From: an uncultured Dokdonia sp.
GTDB taxonomy: Bacteria; Bacteroidota; Bacteroidia; Flavobacteriales; Flavobacteriaceae
Assembly: GCF_947496725.1 (NCBI RefSeq)
Contig: NZ_CANMDS010000001.1
Coordinates: 62,001 to 126,000 of the forward strand
Length of the DNA stretch: 64,000 nucleotides
Reading direction: 5' to 3'
A program made the position numbers and the translations under genes. Below, in pieces: positions 1-7,978 of this stretch; positions within the stretch are counted from its first letter, which is position 1, and every line of letters begins with the position of its first letter. The notes beneath the pieces are model-generated. The model saw only the letters and a program-made list of their open reading frames with translations. It did not search any database and had not been told where the DNA came from.

Positions 1-1719
1 CAAGGTGCAGATAATGTGTGGCGTTATGATATGAAGCGTAACTACACAAAAAATGTAAAACCACTACCAGCAAAGGGAAGCGCAGATCTACGCTTTAACT
101 GGAACCCTCCTATGGCAACAAGTACACACCAGCCAGATCGCTTTTATATGGGGAGCCAGTTCTTGCACGTGAGTGAAGATATGGGTGACACCTGGAAGGT
201 AATCTCTCCAGATCTTACCACAAACGACCCAAAGAAACAAGAAAAAAACTCTGGCGGACTCTCTGCAGATAACTCGGGAGCAGAAACACACACCACGATA
301 TTTACCATTGCAGAATCACCTATAAATGAAAAAGTTATATGGGTAGGTACAGATGATGGTAATGTGCAAATAACACGCGACGGTGGTGCAAACTGGACTA
401 ATGTAGTTGCAAATGTACCAGGCCTACCGGCAAATACTTGGGTATACCACATAGAAGCTTCTGTACACGGTGCCGGAAGTGCATATGCAGTTTTTGAAGG
501 ACACGCAAGAGGTGATATGAAACCTTATGTGTATAAAACCACAGATTATGGTAAAAGCTGGAAAAGTATCACAACAGATGATATTACAATGTTTGCCCGC
601 AACATTCAAGAAGATTATGAAAATGAAAATTTACTCTTTTTGGGAGCAGAAAACGGTCTATATATTACTGTAGATGGAGGTCTTAATTGGTCAAAATTTA
701 CAAATAACTTTCCAGCAACCGCTGTTCACTTTCTTGATTTACAAAAACAGACTAATGACCTTGTTGCTGGTACTCACGGGCGTGGTGTTATTATCATAGA
801 TGATATAAGTATCTTAAGAGATATAAAGCCAGAAATACTAGACAAGAATGTACACTTTTTTGATACTAAGCCAGGTACAATGGTAGAAGAAGGCGGTTTT
901 GGCGGCGGAAGCACAGAACTAGAGTTTGTAGGCCCTAACCCTGGAAATGCTCTCAAAATCAAATACTATCTAAAGAAGAGACACACCTTTGGTAAAATGA
1001 CGCTTGCCATACAAGATATGGAGGGCAATGAGATAACAACGCTTGCGCCAGGTAAATCAAAAGGAATAAACATTGTCTCTTGGAACTATGCAAGCAAGTC
1101 ACCTAAGCTTGCCGCGGCAAAGACATTTGCCTTTGGAGGGTTTACTCCAGTAAGAGTACAAGCAGGAATGTATAAAGCGGTCCTTAAAAAAGGTAAGGAC
1201 ACGTATGAAACAACCTTTGAAGTAAAGAATGACCCAAAATCATTTATTACAGCACCAGAAAGAAAGGAGCAATATAAAACTTCAAAACAACTTTTTGATA
1301 TTCAAGAAGACCTAGCCTATATGGTGTATCAAACTAACTTGATGGTAAACAGTGCTCAAGATGCCATAGAGGCAAATGCAAAAGCAACAAAGGTTGCACA
1401 ACCACTCATAGATGATCTCAATGAGCTTAAAAACACACTCGTAGTTACAACGGGTGATAACTACGTAGGTACTGCCCCACCACAACTTAGAGAAAAGCTA
1501 AGCACACTGTACAGTGATGTTGCTTCAAACTATGAGGCACCTAGTGCTGCTCAAAAGGAGAATATAAACTTACTACTAGAACGATTTAATACTGCAAAAG
1601 CAGACTTTGAAAAGATTAAATCAAAACGCCTAGTGAAGTTTGAAAAATACTTAGAAAAGCAAGAAATGAAGCCTATTACCTTTGATACTAAAGAAGTCTT
1701 TTTGGATAGCAAAGAGTAA
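1..1719 (+). CDS. C-terminal part of a BNR/Asp-box (sortilin VPS10-like) exported protein, 5' truncated by the window edge
   Basis: The frame is open to base 1 (it reads QGADNVWRYDMK), so the gene starts upstream and about 572 residues are visible. Four Asp-box loops, S/T-x-D-x-G-x-x-W, are seen at SEDMGDTW, TRDGGANW, TTDYGKSW and TVDGGLNW, the hallmark of BNR beta-propellers such as sortilin VPS10 domains and sialidase-like proteins. After the propeller comes a beta-rich segment and then a helical, Lys/Glu-rich C-terminus. Flavobacterial relatives of this kind are around 1000 residues long with a signal peptide and are usually annotated as glycosyl hydrolase, but I see no sialidase catalytic residues, so enzymatic activity is not supported. 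A strong hairpin terminator follows directly. The propeller assignment is firm; the role is unknown, probably periplasmic or outer-membrane linked. Confidence 0.8.
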   Translation, partial: QGADNVWRYDMKRNYTKNVKPLPAKGSADLRFNWNPPMATSTHQPDRFYMGSQFLHVSEDMGDTWKVISPDLTTNDPKKQEKNSGGLSADNSGAETHTTIFTIAESPINEKVIWVGTDDGNVQITRDGGANWTNVVANVPGLPANTWVYHIEASVHGAGSAYAVFEGHARGDMKPYVYKTTDYGKSWKSITTDDITMFARNIQEDYENENLLFLGAENGLYITVDGGLNWSKFTNNFPATAVHFLDLQKQTNDLVAGTHGRGVIIIDDISILRDIKPEILDKNVHFFDTKPGTMVEEGGFGGGSTELEFVGPNPGNALKIKYYLKKRHTFGKMTLAIQDMEGNEITTLAPGKSKGINIVSWNYASKSPKLAAAKTFAFGGFTPVRVQAGMYKAVLKKGKDTYETTFEVKNDPKSFITAPERKEQYKTSKQLFDIQEDLAYMVYQTNLMVNSAQDAIEANAKATKVAQPLIDDLNELKNTLVVTTGDNYVGTAPPQLREKLSTLYSDVASNYEAPSAAQKENINLLLERFNTAKADFEKIKSKRLVKFEKYLEKQEMKPITFDTKEVFLDSKE

Positions 1720-1734
1720 ACAATAATCACTCTT

Positions 1735-1772
1735 AAAAAATCCCGATGTGCAACTGCATATCGGGATTTTTT
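1735..1772. terminator. Bidirectional hairpin terminator between convergent genes
   Basis: A 13-base arm AAAAAATCCCGAT pairs with ATCGGGATTTTTT around a 12-base loop. The A-run on one side and T-run on the other let it serve the Asp-box gene and the convergent aldehyde dehydrogenase. Confidence 0.85.
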
Positions 1773-1780
1773 ATTTTTAC

Positions 1781-1794
1781 GCTTTCGCGAAAGC
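1781..1794. repeat. GCTTTCGCGAAAGC palindrome, intergenic copy
   Basis: Perfect 14-base copy (16 bases with flanking C/G) placed between the terminator at 1735-1772 and the stop codon of the aldehyde dehydrogenase at 1801. Confidence 0.95.
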
Positions 1795-1800
1795 GGATAC

Positions 1801-3156
1801 CTATTTTATATAAACCGTTTTTTTATTTACAAACTCTTGTATACCATCTAGCGATAGCTCCCTACCATAACCTGAAATCTTAGTCCCACCAAAAGGTAAG
1901 TTAGGATTACTCTTAACCATATCATTTACAAATACAGCACCATCGTCAAAAAGTGGTATAAGCTTCTCTATGCGCGCCTTATCTTGAGTAAAAATTGAGA
2001 CTCCTAACCCAAAATCTGACTGGTTTACAAGAACTACAGCTTCCTGATCATTTGTAAAGCGCGTCACTCCTATCACAGGCCCAAAGGTTTCTTCTTTAAA
2101 AATACTCATCTCTGGCGTTACTCCGATAACAATCGTAGGCTCAAAATATGCTTTCTGTCTATGACCTCCTACGAGCACTTTGGCACCAGCATCTACCGTA
2201 GCTTTGAGTTGCTCTTCAAGTTCTATAGCGAGGTCTTCACGTGCCATTACTCCTATGTAGGTATCTTTATCAAGAGGGTTACCAGACTTTAGTTGTGTTA
2301 CCGCTTTCGCGAAAGCGTCCATAAATTTATCATATACCTTATCGTGTAGCAAGAGTCTTTTACCAGCAATACAGCTCTGCCCCGTGTTTTGAAAACGTGC
2401 CTGAACACAAGTGGTCACTGTTTGCTCAAAATCACAATCATCAAAAACCACTAAGGCATTACTGCCTCCTAACTCAAGTACAGATTTCTTAATCTCACTA
2501 GCTGCTGTACTAGCCACGGCAGCACCAGCCGGTTTACTCCCCGTAAGAGTGATTGCCTTTATACGAGCATCACGCACAATATTTTCTATACGGTCACTAC
2601 CCACGGGCATATTTTGAAAAACACCTTTAGGTAAACCTGCTCGCTCAAAAACTCTCTGGATATTCTGGGCGCTTTGCATCACATTACTTGCGTGCTTAAG
2701 TACTCCTATATTACCCGCCATAAGCGCAGGCGCTATGAATCTAAAAACCTGCCAGAAAGGATAGTTCCAAGGCATTACGGCTAGCACAACTCCTATAGGC
2801 TCATAACGTACATAACTTTTTGTAGCGTCTGTTTCTATTGTTTTTGGTGCGAGGTGATCTGGAGCATTATCTGCATAGTATCTACATACCCAAGCACATT
2901 TTTCAACCTCGGCGATGGCTTGAGATATAGGCTTACCCATCTCAAGCGTCATTGTTTTTGCATACTCCTCCTTATTTTTCTCTAGCTCTAGTGCGACATT
3001 ATGTAAATTTTCTGCTCGTTCTGTAAAGCTTGTGGTACGCCATTGTAAAAAAGTCTCTTGCGCAAGTGAAAGTGTATCTTCTATCTCATTTAGATTAAAA
3101 GCCTTAATTGTTGCAACTTCTTCGTTATTATATGGGTTTGTTGAGGTAATATTCAT
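1801..3156 (-). CDS. NAD(P)-dependent aldehyde dehydrogenase, succinate-semialdehyde dehydrogenase type
   Basis: Aldehyde dehydrogenase superfamily protein of 451 residues, the usual length of the short succinate-semialdehyde dehydrogenase (Sad/GabD-like) group that oxidises semialdehydes to acids in the cytoplasm. The cofactor-binding stretch MPWNYPFWQ lies near residue 128, the general base Glu in ELGGSNALVV near 228 and the catalytic Cys in GQSCIAGKR near 261; the C-terminal GGTKISGYGRE motif is intact. The start at 3156 gives the normal N-terminus (MNITSTNPYNNEEV). It carries a copy of the GCTTTCGCGAAAGC repeat read as DAFAKAV in a surface-type helix. The substrate is inferred from family similarity only; no neighbouring GABA genes support it. 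Confidence 0.85.
   Translation of the reverse strand: MNITSTNPYNNEEVATIKAFNLNEIEDTLSLAQETFLQWRTTSFTERAENLHNVALELEKNKEEYAKTMTLEMGKPISQAIAEVEKCAWVCRYYADNAPDHLAPKTIETDATKSYVRYEPIGVVLAVMPWNYPFWQVFRFIAPALMAGNIGVLKHASNVMQSAQNIQRVFERAGLPKGVFQNMPVGSDRIENIVRDARIKAITLTGSKPAGAAVASTAASEIKKSVLELGGSNALVVFDDCDFEQTVTTCVQARFQNTGQSCIAGKRLLLHDKVYDKFMDAFAKAVTQLKSGNPLDKDTYIGVMAREDLAIELEEQLKATVDAGAKVLVGGHRQKAYFEPTIVIGVTPEMSIFKEETFGPVIGVTRFTNDQEAVVLVNQSDFGLGVSIFTQDKARIEKLIPLFDDGAVFVNDMVKSNPNLPFGGTKISGYGRELSLDGIQEFVNKKTVYIK
2303..2316. repeat. GCTTTCGCGAAAGC palindrome inside the aldehyde dehydrogenase gene
   Basis: Perfect copy, translated AFAKA on the minus strand (DAFAKAV), about 280 residues into the protein. 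Confidence 0.95.
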
Positions 3157-3318
3157 AGCCTATTTTTTTATAAAGTTACATAGCCCATAAGGGTTGAGCA
3201 TTATGGTTAAGAGCATTTTAACGGTAAGTAGGTAAAAGGTCTTAACAAAATGTGAATTGGTTTTGTTTTAAGAAAGTTTGCAAAGCTGAGACGTAATTTT
3301 AGAAAACCATCTAAATTT

Positions 3319-4221
3319 ATGAATATAACCCAACAAACTGAAACCACTACGATACCTGAAGCATTTAAAAATGCAGCAGATAATTTTATAGAGCAGTTAC
3401 CGCAAATTACAACAGGAATCCTCATAATAGTTATAGGAGTTCTTATAGCGGGCTGGATAGGTCGTTTTGCAAGAAAGAGAATTTCTGAAAGAACCGATGA
3501 CCCTTTAATGAGCAAATTTTTGGGCACCGCTATTAAGTATCTTGTAATAGTAATTACTATAATGCTGGCCTTGAGAGCAGCCGGACTAGGTGGTGTAGCA
3601 ACTGGAATACTTACTGCTGCTGGTGCAAGTGCTGTAGTACTAGGGTTTGCATTTAAGGATATAGGAGAAAACTTTATTGCAGGTATCATACTTGCTTTTA
3701 ATAGGCCCTTTGATGTAGATGATACGGTAATGGTTGGGTCTAACATTGGAAAAGTAAAGACGCTTGATTTAAGGTATACAAAGCTCAAAACTTTTGACGG
3801 TAAAGATGTTTATATCCCAAACAGTGATGTACTCACAGAGCCCGTAACAAATTATACAGAAGATGGTTTTTACAGATGGGATTTTGTAATAGGTATCGCT
3901 TATGAAGATAATATAGAAGGTGCAAAGGAAACGGTACTAAGGGCTCTTGAAGATGAGCCAAATGTAATAAATGATGATGTACACGAAAATTTTGTCATAG
4001 AAGACGAGCTAGCTACCAGCACTGTAAACTTAAAAGTTTTCTTTTGGGTAGATACTAAGGACTTTAGAAAACAAGCTATGATTACAAAGGGTAATGTGGT
4101 ACGCAAAGTAAAAGAAGCATTAGAAGATAATGGGTATTATATGCCTGCAGATATACAAGAAATTAAGCTATATGGTGGAGTAAAAGAATTTCCACTTAGC
4201 TTTAATAAGAATACTAATTAA
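3319..4221 (+). CDS. mscS: MscS-family small-conductance mechanosensitive channel
   Basis: A 300-residue inner-membrane channel that opens on membrane tension to release solutes during hypo-osmotic shock. The N-terminus has transmembrane segments at about 33-52 and 72-92 followed by the Gly/Ala-rich pore helix (GGVATGILTAAGASAVVLGFA, about 97-117), then the conserved FKDIGENFIAG and FNRPFDVDD stretches and the beta domain (IPNSDVLTEPVTNYT). Length and layout match the classic three-helix MscS of Escherichia coli (286 residues). The stop is 16 bases before the HPF gene, so the two are probably co-transcribed, a sensible pairing for stress survival. The first transmembrane helix typical of MscS is weak near the N-terminus. 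Confidence 0.9.
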   Translation: MNITQQTETTTIPEAFKNAADNFIEQLPQITTGILIIVIGVLIAGWIGRFARKRISERTDDPLMSKFLGTAIKYLVIVITIMLALRAAGLGGVATGILTAAGASAVVLGFAFKDIGENFIAGIILAFNRPFDVDDTVMVGSNIGKVKTLDLRYTKLKTFDGKDVYIPNSDVLTEPVTNYTEDGFYRWDFVIGIAYEDNIEGAKETVLRALEDEPNVINDDVHENFVIEDELATSTVNLKVFFWVDTKDFRKQAMITKGNVVRKVKEALEDNGYYMPADIQEIKLYGGVKEFPLSFNKNTN

Positions 4222-4237
4222 ATTAAAACAGATAACT

Positions 4238-4543
4238 ATGGAAATAATATTTGAATATCACGACGTAACTGCAAGTGCAGAGTTAGAAGCTTTCGCGAAA
4301 GCGCAATTAGAAAAACTTGCAGATAAATATCAATTTATACACAGAGCAGATGTATTTTTTAAACTAGAAAATACGTCAAGTGATGAGACAGGAAAAATCT
4401 CTGGTGTGCGCATAAGTATGCCTGGCCCAAGATTATTTGCCGAACATAGCTCTGACGACTTTTACCCTTCTTTAAAACAAGCTATTAAAGAAGTAGAAGT
4501 ACAGTTGAGAAAAAAGAAAGAAAAAATGCAAGAACATCATTAA
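4238..4543 (+). CDS. hpf: Ribosome hibernation-promoting factor, short form (HPF / sigma-54 modulation family)
   Basis: A 101-residue protein of the HPF/YfiA (ribosomal S30AE) family, which binds the decoding region of the 30S subunit in stationary phase and shuts down translation. The length fits the short form, without the C-terminal dimerisation domain of long HPF. Family features visible are the opening IIFEYHDVTASAELEAF, a central beta sheet with VFFKLE and the basic C-terminal helix (VEVQLRKKKEKM). The repeat palindrome codes for AFAKAQ in the first helix. It sits 16 bases after mscS and 11 bases before the next gene, forming a likely three-gene operon. Confidence 0.88.
   Translation: MEIIFEYHDVTASAELEAFAKAQLEKLADKYQFIHRADVFFKLENTSSDETGKISGVRISMPGPRLFAEHSSDDFYPSLKQAIKEVEVQLRKKKEKMQEHH
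4289..4302. repeat. GCTTTCGCGAAAGC palindrome inside hpf
   Basis: Perfect copy read as AFAKA (EAFAKAQ) in the first helix of HPF. Confidence 0.95.
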
Positions 4544-4554
4544 AAATCAAAAGT

Positions 4555-5016
4555 ATGCCAACCGATATGACACTAGCAATAGATAATAACGAGCTCATTG
4601 TGATTTACTCACAAGAGTCAAGTATAGGAAAACAAGTAATAGGCTATGCAAAAAGCAGCGAAGCTAAAGTAAATCTGATTAACATATCAGAAGCTGGACT
4701 TACAGGCACGCAGTGGAGTGAGGTGGCAGATATGCTTGGAGCAAGTATAGACGAACTTATATCAAAAAATCATCCAGATGTAGATAATTTTGCAAAAGAT
4801 GCTACTTTAAGTGATGATGATTGGATTCACTTTATACAGAATAATAGTAACGCTATACAGAAGCCTATACTTATAAAAGGTACTAAGGCTATCCAGATAG
4901 AAACCCCTTCTGAAGCATTGCGATTTATAGGGGTAGATTCGGCTGGGTTAGAAAAGCACCCTGTAGGTGATGAGCCAGAAATAACATCTAATACTGATGA
5001 TGAACAACAAGTATAA
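4555..5016 (+). CDS. ArsC/Spx-like thioredoxin-fold protein lacking the redox cysteines
   Basis: A 153-residue protein that follows the ArsC (arsenate reductase) fold: an N-terminal beta strand ending in YSQESSIG where true ArsC has NPRCTKSR, a helix with the SEVADMLGASIDELI pattern, and the ILIKGTKAIQIETPSEALRF stretch that matches the strand-turn-helix near the C-terminus of ArsC. There is no cysteine anywhere in the protein, so it cannot reduce arsenate by the usual chemistry. A canonical arsC lies at 24817-25164 for comparison. The acidic tail (DEPEITSNTDDEQQV) is extra. It lies 11 bases after hpf and ends before a terminator, so it is the last gene of the mscS-hpf unit. ATG at 4567 is an alternative start. 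A regulatory or binding role is inference. Confidence 0.7.
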   Translation: MPTDMTLAIDNNELIVIYSQESSIGKQVIGYAKSSEAKVNLINISEAGLTGTQWSEVADMLGASIDELISKNHPDVDNFAKDATLSDDDWIHFIQNNSNAIQKPILIKGTKAIQIETPSEALRFIGVDSAGLEKHPVGDEPEITSNTDDEQQV

Positions 5017-5036
5017 AATGTAAATTTCATCTCATA

Positions 5037-5072
5037 AAAAAAGGAGCCACTTTAATAAAGTGGCTCCTTTTT
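5037..5072. terminator. Bidirectional hairpin terminator
   Basis: AAAAGGAGCCACTTT pairs with AAGTGGCTCCTTTTT around a loop of about 4 bases, lying between the ArsC-like gene and the convergent nitroreductase. Both sides have an A/T run, so it can serve both. Confidence 0.9.
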
Positions 5073-5089
5073 GTTACAATAGCTTAAAA

Positions 5090-5686
5090 CTATTTCTCAA
5101 AAAGTTCCCCATTAAAATCTCCATTAAAAGTAAAAGAATGTTGAGATTTTCTTGATCTTAATTTTGTCTCTTCTTTTTGAAGGTCATCAGATAGTTTATC
5201 TAAGTCACCTCCATAATAACCTATAGCCGTTGCTGTAGCAATATGATAATTATCTGGCAAAGAAAACTCTTGCATTGCTTTCTTATAATTTACTCCTGCC
5301 ATCTGGTGCAGAGCTATGCCTAATTGCTGTGCTTGAAGCGAGACATTACCCATAAATAATCCCAAGTCGTGTAAGGCGTGAAAATTATCTTTACCATCTG
5401 GAGTAGTCTTTTTATAACCTCCTAATATAATAGCTTGTGCATTACTTGCCCACGACTGGTTAAACTCATCAAGACAAGAAAATATACGGTCATAAGCGTC
5501 TGTCCCTTTAACACCCCATATGATAACCCAGGGCTGGTGATTATTAGAACTTGGTGCCCACCTTCCCGCTTCAAATAGTACTCTTAGCTGTTCTTCAGAA
5601 ATGGCTTCTGTTCCAAAAACTCTTGGACTCCATCTATTCTCTATAAGTGGATTAATCATATACTCTGTTGTAGTTTCCTTTTTCAT
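5090..5686 (-). CDS. Nitroreductase family flavoprotein
   Basis: A 198-residue FMN-dependent oxidoreductase of the nitroreductase superfamily. The FMN-binding signature is RWSPRVFGTEAIS near residue 18 and RWAPSSNNHQPWV near 42-54, with a Gly-rich ATAIGYYGGD segment near the C-terminus. Such enzymes reduce nitroaromatics, quinones or enals with NAD(P)H; the physiological substrate cannot be told. Two Met codons are possible (5686 and nine codons later, MINPLIENRW); the longer one is kept here but the shorter one is closer to family N-termini. Transcribed alone, convergent with the mscS operon and divergent from ompA. Confidence 0.85.
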   Translation of the reverse strand: MKKETTTEYMINPLIENRWSPRVFGTEAISEEQLRVLFEAGRWAPSSNNHQPWVIIWGVKGTDAYDRIFSCLDEFNQSWASNAQAIILGGYKKTTPDGKDNFHALHDLGLFMGNVSLQAQQLGIALHQMAGVNYKKAMQEFSLPDNYHIATATAIGYYGGDLDKLSDDLQKEETKLRSRKSQHSFTFNGDFNGELFEK

Positions 5687-5958
5687 ATTCTTTTTTTATA
5701 AAAGTATTTTTATAGCACTAAATGGAGCGGTTTATTAATAATAATTAACGCGTGTTCCCTCGGTATTTTAACTATTCTTTATAATATGTGAAATTATGTG
5801 TCATATTTGTAAATACTAGTACAAATTTATGACGGTATTTTAGCCAATTATCTACGTGTTAAGAATATGGTAAATCTGAGTTAATAAATGCGAATAACCT
5901 TGTTTAAGCAGTTTTTAAGATTAATTTTGCGGCTGAATTTGAACTAACAATAACATTT
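5687..5958. other. Divergent intergenic region upstream of the OmpA gene
   Basis: 272 AT-rich bases between the divergent nitroreductase and ompA genes. Apart from the ompA promoter at 5900-5929 I see no open frame, hairpin or repeat. Confidence 0.6.
5900..5929 (+). promoter_or_regulatory. Bacteroidota-type promoter for the OmpA gene
   Basis: TTG at 5900-5902, 19-base spacer, TAATTTTG at 5922-5929, matching the TTG-19-TAnnTTTG consensus of the Bacteroidota primary sigma factor. The predicted start site leaves a leader of roughly 20 bases before ATG at 5959. Confidence 0.7.
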
Positions 5959-7251
5959 ATGAAAAAGATTACACTTGCTATAATCGCATTAGTAGGAATG
6001 CAATTAGCAACAAATGCACAAGAAAGTACTGAGACTATGTCTACTGACTTTAACAAGTGGTCTGTAGAACTTACAGGAGGGGTTAACAAGCCAGTACGTC
6101 CATTTTCTGGATCGTACTCAAACACTCCATCACTTTATACCGTAACAGGTGGCGCACGCTATATGTTTAACGAGAAAGTAGGTCTTAAAGGAGGTATTGC
6201 TTACAATAGTTTTGAAAATAACGACAATGCGAGTGAATTTAACACTGCACTTTACAACTTCTCTTTAGAAGGAGTAATTAACGCTGGTAACATTCTTGGT
6301 TTTAGAGAGTGGACTAACACTTTTAACGTACTTGTGCACGGTGGTATGGGATATTCTGCATTAACTACAGATGCTCCTGCTGTTGAGAGAGATTTTGGAG
6401 AGGCAGATCAGATGCTTAGCTTTATGGTGGGTGTAACTCCACAAGTAAGAATATCTAATAGAATTTCTTTAGTAGCAGATCTTACTGCAGTAGGTAATGT
6501 ACGCCAGGATTTAACTTTTGATGGACGCCAAGCTGGTGGAACAAGAGGTTTTGATGGTTTTTATGTAAACGCAACAGCAGGTATAAACATATACTTAGGA
6601 AAAGCTGAGAAGCACGCAGACTGGTACTCAAGTAAAAACGTTGCTGAGGAGCAAATCGCAGACTTACAGAACCGTCTAGCTAAAGTGGAGACTGATCTTA
6701 TAGATACAGATCAAGATGGTGTTGCAGATTACTTAGATCGTGAGCCTAACACAATTTCTGGTGTAGCAGTAAATACTAAAGGTGTTGCAGTAGATAAAAA
6801 CAAAAACGGAGTGCCAGACGAATTAGAGTCTACACTAGATAATCGTTATGCTAAGAAGGGTGATATCCCTACTTCTACTCCAGCTATCGCTTCAGGAGAT
6901 GACGTAATCAAAAAATTAATCGAAGATGGATACGTAAACGTATACTTCCAGTTTAATAGCACTAAGCCTGAAACTTACAGCCTTGAGTCTATCAACTACC
7001 TTATTAAGTATATGACTGAGAACTCTGGTGCATCTGCTCAACTAGTAGGCTATGCAGATGAGATTGGAAACCCATCTACTAATCAACGTCTTTCTGAGAG
7101 AAGAGCTCAAAAAGTAAAAGACATTATGGTAGCAGCAGGAATCTCTGCTAGCCGTCTTACAGCTACTGGAAACGGTGAAGATGCTTCTGTAGATAAAAAC
7201 TCTGCTCCTGCTCGTCAGTTAGTAAGAAGAGTAACTTTTAAACTTAACTAA
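5959..7251 (+). CDS. OmpA-family outer-membrane protein with TSP3-like calcium-binding linker
   Basis: A 430-residue outer-membrane protein. Residues 1-20 (MKKITLAIIALVG..TNA) are a signal peptide, 30-220 an eight-strand OmpA-like barrel, about 225-290 a linker with a heptad-like stretch (IADLQNRLAKVETDL) and aspartate-rich calcium-type repeats (DTDQDGVADYLD, DKNKNGVPDELE), and 320-430 an OmpA C-terminal peptidoglycan-binding domain (VNVYFQFNSTKPE, then NQRLSERRAQKV and the RRVTF ending). It fits the most abundant porin class of flavobacteria and ties the outer membrane to the cell wall. A near-consensus promoter upstream and a strong hairpin downstream indicate a single-gene, highly expressed unit. 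Codon use (AAC, CTT, GTA) looks optimised. Confidence 0.92.
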   Translation: MKKITLAIIALVGMQLATNAQESTETMSTDFNKWSVELTGGVNKPVRPFSGSYSNTPSLYTVTGGARYMFNEKVGLKGGIAYNSFENNDNASEFNTALYNFSLEGVINAGNILGFREWTNTFNVLVHGGMGYSALTTDAPAVERDFGEADQMLSFMVGVTPQVRISNRISLVADLTAVGNVRQDLTFDGRQAGGTRGFDGFYVNATAGINIYLGKAEKHADWYSSKNVAEEQIADLQNRLAKVETDLIDTDQDGVADYLDREPNTISGVAVNTKGVAVDKNKNGVPDELESTLDNRYAKKGDIPTSTPAIASGDDVIKKLIEDGYVNVYFQFNSTKPETYSLESINYLIKYMTENSGASAQLVGYADEIGNPSTNQRLSERRAQKVKDIMVAAGISASRLTATGNGEDASVDKNSAPARQLVRRVTFKLN

Positions 7252-7280
7252 TCAATTATAGATTACTTTAAGTGTTAATT

Positions 7281-7311
7281 GCAAAGCCTCCGATTTTTTC
7301 GGGGGCTTTGC
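7281..7311 (+). terminator. Hairpin terminator after ompA
   Basis: GCAAAGCCTCCGA pairs with TCGGGGGCTTTGC (one G-T pair) around a T-rich loop. The T-run after the stem is poor, so termination may need help; the stem itself is strong. Confidence 0.75.
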
Positions 7312-7343
7312 TCGTTAATAAGGTGTTGAGAAGTATTAGGTAC

Positions 7344-7357
7344 GCTTTCGCGAAAGC
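7344..7357. repeat. GCTTTCGCGAAAGC palindrome, intergenic copy
   Basis: Perfect copy 33 bases downstream of the ompA hairpin and 40 bases before the start of the next gene. Confidence 0.95.
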
Positions 7358-7396
7358 GCAAAACGTTTACCTAACTTTAAAGAAAACACAGGAGTT

Positions 7397-7819
7397 ATGA
7401 ATGATAGACCTAATGATATTAAGAGAATACGTCCAGAAATTCCAAAAGCACGTATTAACGATCAAATGAGTGATGAGGAGCGATTTCAAAACACAACACT
7501 AAGACCCGTTGTAAAACTGCAAAACCCTCTTCTTATTGAGATGTTTAGAAACTATATCACAAAAAGAAAAAATGTGTTCTACAACCTATCTCTCGAAAAA
7601 CGTCTTACTTATATCGAAAACGCAGTTAATAAGGATATGAAATTCCGTAACAGCCTTAAGGGAATGATAATAGGCCAGTTTACTGTAGAGGAGTATCTCA
7701 TCTATATACAAAACTCATCTGCTCTTAATAAAAGAATGGCAAATCTCTTAAGAGAACGCCTCATAAGCCAAGTGCAACTCTTTGATAACCCAAATGAAGT
7801 ACTTATTAAAGCTAGTTAA
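7397..7819 (+). CDS. Conserved flavobacterial protein of unknown function
   Basis: A 140-residue soluble, mainly helical protein with a disordered, basic N-terminal 35 residues (RPNDIKRIRPEIPKAR) and a conserved-looking core (FRNYITKRKNVFYNLSLEK, then FRNSLKGMIIGQFT near residues 92-105). Close flavobacterial homologues are sometimes labelled glyoxalase by automatic transfer, but none of the metal ligands or the beta-alpha-beta-beta-beta pattern of glyoxalase is present, so I do not adopt that name. It overlaps the following small gene by one base (TAATG), suggesting translational coupling. Confidence 0.75.
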   Translation: MNDRPNDIKRIRPEIPKARINDQMSDEERFQNTTLRPVVKLQNPLLIEMFRNYITKRKNVFYNLSLEKRLTYIENAVNKDMKFRNSLKGMIIGQFTVEEYLIYIQNSSALNKRMANLLRERLISQVQLFDNPNEVLIKAS

Positions 7820-7977
7820 TGCAAATACCTACAGACATACCAAAACCGCAAAATAATAGCCCTATAGACCCCTCATCACCTCTAGAGCTCATTATCTTTA
7901 TTGTGTTACCCATACTACTTATTGTAGTGTACTTTGTAAACAGAAAACGTGTGAGGGATAAAAGGAAAAAGAAGTAA
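7819..7977 (+). CDS. Small single-pass membrane protein (52 residues)
   Basis: ATG at 7819 shares its A with the stop codon of the previous gene. The frame gives 52 residues: a Pro/Asn-rich N-terminus (MQIPTDIPKPQNNSP), one hydrophobic helix (about 24-40, LIIFIVLPILLIVVYFV) and a strongly basic tail (NRKRVRDKRKKKK-like), the layout of an inner-membrane micropeptide with the tail in the cytoplasm. Similar small proteins in flavobacteria have been mislabelled adenylosuccinate synthetase, which is impossible at this size. Ends one base before the stop codon of the convergent DUF2461 gene. The start coupling supports real expression. Confidence 0.7.
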   Translation: MQIPTDIPKPQNNSPIDPSSPLELIIFIVLPILLIVVYFVNRKRVRDKRKKK

Positions 7978-7978
7978 T

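Noticed and set aside
7397-7819. Glyoxalase assignment
   Set aside because: No VOC-fold motif or metal ligands are visible; the name would be propagated mislabelling.
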